Assembly: GCA_012934845.2 (NCBI GenBank)
Contig: WNNJ02003863.1
Coordinates: 1-64,000, forward strand
From: Pomphorhynchus laevis
Lineage: Eukaryota; Acanthocephala; Palaeacanthocephala; Echinorhynchida; Pomphorhynchidae
DNA length: 64,000 nucleotides
Direction of reading: 5' to 3'
Notes under the pieces: generated by a model
The model's input: the letters and a program-made list of their open reading frames with translations, nothing else
The model's database searches: none
What the model was told of the DNA's origin: nothing
Shown: one piece after another, positions 31,020-38,179 of the stretch
Layout of the letters: each line of letters starts with the position of its first letter
How positions within the stretch are numbered: position 1 is the stretch's first letter
Position numbers and translations under genes: made by a program

Positions 31020-32620
31020 TTAATAATAATAATTTAATCTGAGAGAATTTATTATAAAACCTCTTTTGCCACTGGCAGTCAGGATAAATATTTAGACCAA
31101 GCAGAAATTCAAATCAAATCATAGTTTTTCCAGCTGCAATAGAGTTAATGCTCTGAGGTGGATGCATTTCTTGTAATGATTGATATCCCTACACGAAGAA
31201 ATACAGAAGCGGCAAATACATGTGGAGTCGCGATTGTGGCACGGCAGTCTATTTCTACAATAATGATGATGTAGCCCATCCATAGATGCCCGCATAATTA
31301 CAGCTCTTTTCTGTTTACTGGTCCCGTTCAGCCAAATGCAAGGATAAAGAATTGCTGGTGTGTGCTGGTACTCCTCATTAATTAAGCTTTGCTTCACTGT
31401 CCATCTAGACATGTACTCCTCCCATACTGTGGTAGATGGCAAATCAAACCGTTGCATTAATAATTTAGATAGTGGGCTTTGTTTGGCCAGGAAAACTTAA
31501 ATAGTCGAGGAAACTTTTATCGAGAGTCTGAAATACCTCTTTAAAAACACCCACCAACTGCGGTCAAACTGACGAAAATTGTTAACTGTCATGTCTACCC
31601 AAAACAATTGGATACCGTAACTCATTATAGGTGAGAATAGAATATCGATGTAGCGTTTAGCTGTTTCAAAAGTTGATGAACCCAGAAGACGCACCGAATG
31701 AATTCTACTAAATACTTTGCAAAGCACGTTCTCAATATGATCGCTAAACGTCCAACGTGATGTTAGCGTTATGCCCAAATAACAAAACTGTGTGACAAAT
31801 TCGATTGATTCACTTCCATATATTAACTGATCATTTTGACATAATCGTCCCCTTTTGCGAAACTTCATAATTTTAGTTTTCCGACAATTGACTTCAATCA
31901 GATTATCGGAACAGTATGTACGTAAATAGTACATGCATGTTTGTATCTCCTTTAAATTAGTGGAAAATACAACTAAGTCATCAGCATAGAGTAAACAGCA
32001 AGTTCCCTTAACCAAGATTGCTTGTGGCAAATCAGAGATGAAAATACTTAACAATAGTGGACTAATAGGATCGCCTTGTAATACACCTCGATTTTGATTT
32101 ATACCGTCGGACTGTCGAACTCCGTCGAAAAATATAAATATCATGCGGTGATAACATTTCATTGAGTACATGTTTTATTGCACCTCGCAAATTCAGAAAC
32201 CTATCGATCTTTCTTAGAAGGAGATGTCTATCTACTGAGTCGAATGCTTTCTCGAAATCGACGTATACCGCATACAAAGGTTTTCCTTGCTCTCTTGCGT
32301 TTATAGCTGCTTCTCTGAGTATTCGTATGGCCGACGTTGTCGAAATATTTGCACGAAATCCCTGCTGTTCTATAGGTAAAAAATGTTAAACATATTGCCC
32401 GAGCCGACGAGTTATAATCGATGAATAGAGTTTGTACACTTGGCTAATGACTGTCTTATCGGTTTACAAGAAATCATGTCATAACCCAAAGCGTTGCGTG
32501 TATTCATTCTATATAAAGATGACCTCAATTCTTCTAGCTCAATATATGAGTTTAATATATTTATGTCCCCAAGAAATCTTGCACTTGCTATACACGAGGT
32601 AGTGTTTTGACGGTTGTTAA
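31020..32620 (-). mobile_element. D1: 5'-truncated D-family LINE
   Basis: The minus-strand RT and C-terminal CCHC are readable in pieces, and the tail at about 31,030 is ATT-rich. It is truncated before the endonuclease. An internal deletion lies near 32,460, between NALGYDMI and the SSIITRRLGQY segment. The tail directly meets the 5' end of C1. Confidence 0.8.
31119..32600 (-). pseudogene. D1 RT and C-terminal domain, fragmented
   Basis: In order: IELEELRSSL...NALGYDMI (about 32,540); LPIEQQGFRANISTTSA; LYAVYVDFEKAFDSVDRHLL (32,277); GVLQGDPISPLLLSIF and LLYADDLVVFS (32,171-31,970); FCYLGITLTSRWTF; a C-terminal CICRFCISSCRDINHYKKC knuckle (near 31,190). At least two frame breaks (near 32,160 and 31,480) and a stop in front of HFLPIEQ make it inactive. 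The intact relative is D2 at 38.3-41.1 kb. Confidence 0.75.
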
Positions 32621-32627
32621 TGTTTAA

Positions 32628-32971
32628 TTTATCAGGGGTTGATAGTGCACTGAAAAGGCTTGTGAAATGCCTGACCCTTGGTTTCTACAAAATAAAATTG
32701 ACATAGTCGATCCCCATATTTATACTGCTTAAAATAAGCCAAAAGATTTATTTGCTTGGGAGAACCAAACCGAGAAGACCCGAATTATTTTTTATTTTTT
32801 AATTTATCAGGAGTTGATAGTGCACTGAAAAGGCTTGTGAAATGCCTGACACTTGGCTTCTACAACATAAAATTGACATAGTTGATACCCATATTTATAC
32901 TGCTTAAAATAAGCCAAAAGATTTTTTATTTGCTTGAAAGAACCAAACTGAGAAGACCCGAATTATTTTTT
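32628..32971. repeat. direct tandem repeat, two units of about 172 bp
   Basis: Units start near 32,628 and 32,806 with ttatcagg-gttgatagtg and end with gaagacccgaattatttttt. They differ at only a few positions. The second unit abuts the C11 fragment, so the repeat may be a variable 3' UTR of that element read on the minus strand. Part of it recurs inverted at about 28,977-29,012. Confidence 0.8.
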
Positions 32972-33258
32972 ATGTCGCTCTCTCAACAATTAAGTTAAAT
33001 CCGAGCAGTTGGGTTGCGCAAGACTCACCGGAAGGATCGACTTCTGTGTAAAATGTCACCGGGCAATTTCGTGTGGATCGGGTAGCTCGTAGACATGTAG
33101 ACGAAGAACGGGCGATGAAGAATCCAATGCAACGTTTTAAGCGCATTAACGTGTCAGGATAGTTTATTTGACTTTTCCGAGCCATACTTGAAGGGATTGC
33201 TTTCAGAGTAAACTGTGTGCGACGACCAGTAACCCATGATGTCGAGAGCACCAACGGT
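32972..33258 (-). pseudogene. C11: C-terminal end of a C-family element
   Basis: The minus-strand frame contains PLVLSTSWVTG, then YPDTLMRLKRCIGFFIARSS and STCLRATRSTR, the conserved end of the C-family nuclease region (compare LKRRIGFAIAC...LRCPRSTR in C10). It is 5'-truncated exactly where element E begins (about 33,260), so one of the two inserted at the other's edge. Confidence 0.75.
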
Positions 33259-33373
33259 TAAAATCTAGCACCTTCAACCAACCTTTTGTGCTGTGAAGGA
33301 GCTTAATATTTTGAGAAGACGTTTGGTCGAATTTGAAGAAGCACATAACCAATCTCTAAGTCGAACCGTTCTC

Positions 33374-34561
33374 ATGGACGATAAAATATCCTCTTCCAAA
33401 GCTCAACATCCTTTTAAAAATGTAGTTCCTGTGGATGCGCGGGTTGGTGATGATACGACTGCCTGCGTTATTCCCCTTGATGAGAATACAAGCGATCGCA
33501 AATTGCAACAAATTGCTGATAATACAGTCCCTAAAGTATCACAGACTACGAACGATATGACTACATGCGTTGTCGTTGATCGTCCTTCTGCCGATCTTTC
33601 TTTACATATTGACAACCGAACTCGGACAACTGGAGCTTATGTAGGCAGCAATGGACCTGTAGCATCCCGTATTTGGAAGCGGGGATATTTGCGTTCTTCC
33701 TATTCAACTCCAAATTCAGTGTCAAGACCGTATGACGAAGTCTCGAAATATATTCTGTCTGATGAAGCGATTTCACAAAGTGATACACCGAAGATGCCGA
33801 ATGCTCACAATGCGACATTTCGTAATATCTCAAACAAAGATGGTCAGTGCGTTTCCTCGGGCAACGCACACGTCACCTTGATGTCACCATCAAGTTCTTT
33901 AGAGTCTCATGATTCACATACCCATACAGACTTATCTAGCTTGCGGAATATTGTTAAAACGGATACTCAAATACCCAGCTTACGTGCATGTACAGATACA
34001 CAATCTGCTGTGTCCTGTGATGGTCTCGATAGGGTGATCTCAAATAAGCGGATATATAATAGAGGTTGCTCAGTTATTCTAGCTAATGTGCCCGAGTCTA
34101 TCTTCGAGAATGCGCAAGCACGACTGAATGACGACATTCAGAGTTTGAGGTCTATTCTGGCACATGTACTTGGCTCCTGTGACATTGAGACAGTCCAAAA
34201 AGTTAAACTTATCGCTCTTTTCCGTCTAGGTAAGCGTAATGCTTTAAATAATAAACCCCGACTACTCAAAGCTGTCTTCCATAACCAACTTCATGCTACC
34301 TTAATGTTGAGAAACTCGTTCCGTCTCAAAGGGTCTAATATTCGACTGCTGAAAGATCTTGATGTATCAGAACGAAAAAAATTATCGAAGGTTAAAAAAG
34401 AACTATCATCTCGTTTTGCTAAAGGAGAAACAAATCTCTATGTGAAAAATTTTCAGATTGTGAAGCGACGCACTTGGCTGAGTTGGAGCCCACTAGTCAT
34501 GTCGCCTCGCGTGCATTCTGTAATCGAAACGGGCTCGTCTACTCTGCCTATCAGAGTCTAA
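33374..34561 (+). CDS. E ORF1: RNA-binding-type protein with RRM-like block
   Basis: The frame is open from 33,269, but the first ATG is 33,374, giving about 395 residues to the stop at 34,561. The N-terminal 230 residues are polar and low in recognisable domains. The last 150 hold the block CSVILANVPESI, LRSILAHVLG, LIALFRLGKR, RLLKAVFHNQLHATLMLRNSF and DVSERKKLSKVKKEL, laid out like ORF1 of F1 and resembling the RRM-like ORF1 of CR1-group LINEs. There is no CCHC knuckle. If the true element start is upstream, the GTG- or TTG-led extension (ELNILRRRLVEFEEAH, coiled-coil-like) would be part of it. The frame differs from that of ORF2. Confidence 0.75.
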   Translation: MDDKISSSKAQHPFKNVVPVDARVGDDTTACVIPLDENTSDRKLQQIADNTVPKVSQTTNDMTTCVVVDRPSADLSLHIDNRTRTTGAYVGSNGPVASRIWKRGYLRSSYSTPNSVSRPYDEVSKYILSDEAISQSDTPKMPNAHNATFRNISNKDGQCVSSGNAHVTLMSPSSSLESHDSHTHTDLSSLRNIVKTDTQIPSLRACTDTQSAVSCDGLDRVISNKRIYNRGCSVILANVPESIFENAQARLNDDIQSLRSILAHVLGSCDIETVQKVKLIALFRLGKRNALNNKPRLLKAVFHNQLHATLMLRNSFRLKGSNIRLLKDLDVSERKKLSKVKKELSSRFAKGETNLYVKNFQIVKRRTWLSWSPLVMSPRVHSVIETGSSTLPIRV

Positions 34562-34620
34562 ATGGTTTAGCGTCCGGGTTATTTGGATGTGTAAGGGGTG
34601 ATAGGAATACTCCCAGAGGT

Positions 34621-37440
34621 ATGTTGGGGCATTGTGAAATACTCCATGGTAATGTTCGCAGTCTTATATCGAAGATAGATGAACTGAGATATAGAGTTCA
34701 GTTAATTCGTCCTAAATTACTCGCTATCACAGAATCATGGCTATATAGTGATATTATTGATAATGAAGTCTCCATCCCTGGTTATCTGGTTTTCCGCAGT
34801 GATCGTAAAAGTGGAAGAGGTGGAGGTGTTATTCTTTATGTGAGCAACGATGTGAAAGTAACTATTCTTAGCACTTCTTCTTCTAATAAAGTCGAAAGTT
34901 TGTGGTGTCGGGTAAAATTCATGCATACCGCTCCGCTTGTTCTGGGGGTAGTATATCGTTCACCCTTGGCCGCCACAGATAAACTGATTGGGGAAGTAGA
35001 ACTTTATTCTAAAGGTACCTCCAATGTTTTAATACTTGGTGACTTGAATATGCCTTCGGTTGATTGGAATTCGTATACGGCTTTTCCTACTTGTGACCAT
35101 GCTTCCTATGACCTTCTGGAGTGTATCATCTATTGTGGTTTAACTCAGCATGTTCAAAATTACACTCGTTTTGCTAGTGACAGTAGATCTCTATTAGATG
35201 TATGTTTATCTTCGAACAGTGAGATTATTAACGCTATCCGTTATGATGCCCCGATCGGTATGTCTGATCATTGCGTATTGATCATTAGGTTAAGGTTTCA
35301 AGAAGATACTCGAGGTCCGCGTGAAAATCAAGTGGTTAATGCTTTCAAAACCAACACACGTGCAATTAAGTCAATACTTTCAACAGCTACCTGGCCAGAT
35401 CCCGCTGTTGTTGGAGTACACGGCGCGTGGAATTACTTTCAGAGAACCTTAGAGTCGCTGCTTATTTTATTCTCTCCACTTAGAAGCAGGACACGTCGAA
35501 AAGATTCTCCCTGGTTCGATTCTGAGTTACGTTCAGCATTGAGGACTCGTAATTTGATCTTCAATCGCTACAAAGTTGGGGAGTGTAGTTATGATGTTTT
35601 TAAACAGGCAAGAAATTTATTCAATTCATTGAAGAGAAAGAAGCGGTGTGCATTTGAGAATGCATTAGCTAACAAGTGTAAATACGATTTAAAGGTCCTT
35701 TTTCAGTACCTATCAAGCAGGGGAGCTGTTGATTCTTCGATTTGTCACTACTTCTATGACATTTCTGCGAATGACCTAGCTGAAGAGTTTGCGGCACACT
35801 ATTGCACTTCAGTAGAGCCCGCAAATGAACATCAAACTTTTTGTATGGAATCTAGTGTGCTGAACACTTACTCTGACACGTGTCTTGAGTTGGACCTTGA
35901 CAATTTGATAACGCCAGCTAAAGTCTATTCCGAATTACGCCGTCTAAAAGCAAATAATTCAAGAGGTTGTGACTTACTACCTTCTGTTTATCTGCGCAGA
36001 TTAGCAGGCTCAATTTGCGTTCCTCTCTGTGCAATTTTTCGCCAGTCAATCTTGGAAAGATCTCTTCCTAATGTGTGGAAGCAGTCAATTGTTCTTCCCT
36101 ACTTCAAGAAGGGAGATCGCTCTTCCGTCGAGAATTATAAACCGGTGAGCATTACCTGCATTTGCTGTAGAGTGTTGGAGAGGTTTGTGCATCGCTACAT
36201 GGTTGAGTTTTTTCGTGTAGGAAAAATTTTAGTCCCTAATCAGCACGGATTTCGGGAGGGTTATTCAACTGTTTCAAATTTGCTTGATGCTCATCTTGAT
36301 TGGACAGCGAATAAGACACATTATATCGATACAGACATTATATTCTTCGACTTTTCTAAAGCTTTTGATAGAGTAGATCATGGTCTACTTCTTCAGAAAC
36401 TTGTCAATACTGGACTCCCAAGCATAATAGTTGATTGGATTAGAGAATTTCTTCGTGATCGTTGCTTTCGAGTACTTGTCGATTGGTCATTGTCTGTGTC
36501 TAGAGAATGTCATATTGGAGTACCTCAAGGTTCAGTTTTGGGTCCGCTTTTATTCAGCATTTATGTTAACGATTTGCCTGGGTGCATTCGCTCTCGATCA
36601 TGTTTGTATGCAGATGACTTAAAAATATGGCGGCCCATTCATTCATGTGAGGATGTTGATAATTTGCAAACTGACATAGATAATTTGGAGTTGTGGGCGG
36701 CGTTAAACAAGCTTGTGATAAATGTTTCGAAATGCAAACACATGCGTATTATTGGTAATGCTCGCAAGCAACTAACATCAGCTTGTTACACATATAAGGA
36801 CTGTATTGTGGAAAGTGTCGATAGTTACAAAGATTTAGGAGTATGGGTTACCTCTAATTTATCAACCAAAAAGCACACTGATCAAGCTTGTGCCAACTCC
36901 AATAAAATGATAGGTATGATTCGACGCGCGTTTGTTCGCGTTAATCCGACTGCTCTTCGGCCTCTGATTTTAGCACATGTATTGAGTAGACTTTTATATG
37001 CAGCTCCGGTTGTATACCCACGTATTGTGCATGAACATAAGAAATCAGAGAGGGTACTTCGCAGGGCAACAAAGCTAGCACCAACGTTGGCGTCGCTGCC
37101 TTATGAAGACAGACTGAGATCATTAGGACTTGAGACCGTCACATGGACCCGTCGGTACATGGATATGTGCCTTGTTTGGCATTTATTCCAACGTCCTCAT
37201 CACCCTCTTCGGAGTAGGGTTCAACTACGTTGTTCAAATGTTCTTCGCGGTCATTCTTTAACTATTCGAAGAAACAGAGTACAGAAATTGGGCGCGATGC
37301 AATTTGATAGAAGAATTGTTGAGCTGTGGAACAACCTTGATGCAGACACCGTTGGATGCAGTTCACTTAGTGCTTTTAAAAGAAGACTACGAATGGATCA
37401 AGCAATGTTTCGTGTTGCATTTCCTTATTTTAAAAACTAA
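34621..37440 (+). CDS. E ORF2: APE endonuclease and reverse transcriptase, intact
   Basis: First ATG 34,621, 60 nt after the ORF1 stop; 939 residues. The frame is open further upstream but without an ATG. APE endonuclease: N11, E38, Y112, D141/N143, T182 and S215-D216-H217 are all conserved. RT: NYKPVSITCICCRVLER (505-521), FFDFSKAFDRVDH (575-587), GVPQGSVLGP (633-642), CLYADDLKIW (661-670) and YKDLGVWVTSNL. The C-terminal part ends MFRVAFPYFKN. No RNase H. All residues needed for target nicking and reverse transcription are in place, so it looks recently active. It resembles CR1-like elements known from flatworms and other invertebrates. Antisense frames are shadows. Confidence 0.9.
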   Translation: MLGHCEILHGNVRSLISKIDELRYRVQLIRPKLLAITESWLYSDIIDNEVSIPGYLVFRSDRKSGRGGGVILYVSNDVKVTILSTSSSNKVESLWCRVKFMHTAPLVLGVVYRSPLAATDKLIGEVELYSKGTSNVLILGDLNMPSVDWNSYTAFPTCDHASYDLLECIIYCGLTQHVQNYTRFASDSRSLLDVCLSSNSEIINAIRYDAPIGMSDHCVLIIRLRFQEDTRGPRENQVVNAFKTNTRAIKSILSTATWPDPAVVGVHGAWNYFQRTLESLLILFSPLRSRTRRKDSPWFDSELRSALRTRNLIFNRYKVGECSYDVFKQARNLFNSLKRKKRCAFENALANKCKYDLKVLFQYLSSRGAVDSSICHYFYDISANDLAEEFAAHYCTSVEPANEHQTFCMESSVLNTYSDTCLELDLDNLITPAKVYSELRRLKANNSRGCDLLPSVYLRRLAGSICVPLCAIFRQSILERSLPNVWKQSIVLPYFKKGDRSSVENYKPVSITCICCRVLERFVHRYMVEFFRVGKILVPNQHGFREGYSTVSNLLDAHLDWTANKTHYIDTDIIFFDFSKAFDRVDHGLLLQKLVNTGLPSIIVDWIREFLRDRCFRVLVDWSLSVSRECHIGVPQGSVLGPLLFSIYVNDLPGCIRSRSCLYADDLKIWRPIHSCEDVDNLQTDIDNLELWAALNKLVINVSKCKHMRIIGNARKQLTSACYTYKDCIVESVDSYKDLGVWVTSNLSTKKHTDQACANSNKMIGMIRRAFVRVNPTALRPLILAHVLSRLLYAAPVVYPRIVHEHKKSERVLRRATKLAPTLASLPYEDRLRSLGLETVTWTRRYMDMCLVWHLFQRPHHPLRSRVQLRCSNVLRGHSLTIRRNRVQKLGAMQFDRRIVELWNNLDADTVGCSSLSAFKRRLRMDQAMFRVAFPYFKN

Positions 37441-37521
37441 TTAATTTATTTACGAACTTATTGTGAGCCAGCTATTTGAGCTAATGCTCGTATGTTGTTG
37501 AATGTATAATAATAATAATAA

Positions 37522-38176
37522 TTTTTTTTTTTTTTTACAACAACAAAATGTTTATTTATTTCCAACGACATTATCTCTACAATAATAATATCATCAATAC
37601 AACTATATTACAATTATATCACCACTCTACAGTGTGATAGTTCGCAGGTCGGTTTCTTGCTGATCTGGGACCGCGAATGCACATTGAAATGCATCTTGCA
37701 TGTTGCAGGCTTATCTTCTCCCGTATCCGAGTCAATTCTTGTGCGTAGATAGATTCCTTCTTGACGGCCAGTTTTCTGGATAATCTTTTTATCATTGTAG
37801 ATGCCGATTTGCTCTCACCTCCTAAACTTGAATATACAATAGGGGCGAAATTTGCGCGTTCTATAATATCCACCCGTTCTTGGTATTTCGAGCATTTCCG
37901 TTGTTCGTGATACTCGAAGCTTGGTGTGGTTTCCCTGGTAAGATTTGACGGAGCGAACACGTTAAAAACGCAAATGTCGAAGAAAGCTCGCTCCGAGCGT
38001 CCACCATAGAAACCACGGCAAGATATATCCAGTCGTGCTTCACGATCAGTCGTCGTTGATCTTCTCTCAAAGTGAATGCTTGGATCCACTGATCTGAGTA
38101 GCGGTTCGATTTCAACGCCGTCACATATTTGGGTGAGCGATTTTGCGAGAATATCGCGGTTTAAGCCTCTCGGCAT
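37522..38176 (-). mobile_element. C2: internally deleted C-family derivative with a poly(A) tail
   Basis: On the minus strand the first 11 bases (atgccgagagg) equal the C8 ORF start, followed at once by nuclease-region sequence, an uninterrupted frame to 37,619, a UTR, and a run of 14 A (T at 37,522-37,535). Other C copies end in TAA/ATT-rich tails instead. The 5' edge abuts the ATTT-rich tail of D2. Confidence 0.6.
37619..38176 (-). CDS. C2 ORF: restriction-like endonuclease domain alone, 185 codons
   Basis: From ATG 38,176: MPRG, then LNRDILAKSL and VEIEPLL, where the RT would normally intervene. The PD-(D/E)XK-like core is kept: ARLDI (D50), FFDI (D67), RKCSKYQERV (K94, K97, Y98), then APIVYSSLGG and the family end ISMCIRGPRSARN. 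In RLE-type LINEs this domain cuts the target DNA. Unlike the other C copies, the frame has no stop. Either a spliced or deleted transcript was reverse-transcribed, or it is a 5'-truncated copy whose first codons match MPRG by chance. Whether it is expressed is unknown. Confidence 0.55.
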   Translation of the reverse strand: MPRGLNRDILAKSLTQICDGVEIEPLLRSVDPSIHFERRSTTTDREARLDISCRGFYGGRSERAFFDICVFNVFAPSNLTRETTPSFEYHEQRKCSKYQERVDIIERANFAPIVYSSLGGESKSASTMIKRLSRKLAVKKESIYAQELTRIREKISLQHARCISMCIRGPRSARNRPANYHTVEW

Positions 38177-38179
38177 AGG

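Larger units (their letters stand above)
33262..37521 (+). mobile_element. E: CR1-like LINE, best-preserved element in the window
   Basis: Two open ORFs on the plus strand, followed by a short 3' UTR ending in a TAA microsatellite (gaatgtataataataataat at 37,500-37,521). The tail meets the poly(T) of C2, so the two elements are tail to tail. The 5' UTR before ORF1 is very short, which may mean a slight 5' truncation. No stop or frameshift was found in either ORF. Confidence 0.9.

Noticed and set aside
33269-33373. GTG-led N-terminal extension of E ORF1
   Set aside because: Eukaryotic starts are ATG; the first in-frame ATG is 33,374. The extension is noted but not included.
34474-34620. Overlap of E ORF1 and ORF2
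   Set aside because: The apparent 88-nt overlap rests on a TTG start. The first ATG of ORF2 lies 60 nt after the ORF1 stop, so no overlap or frameshift is required.
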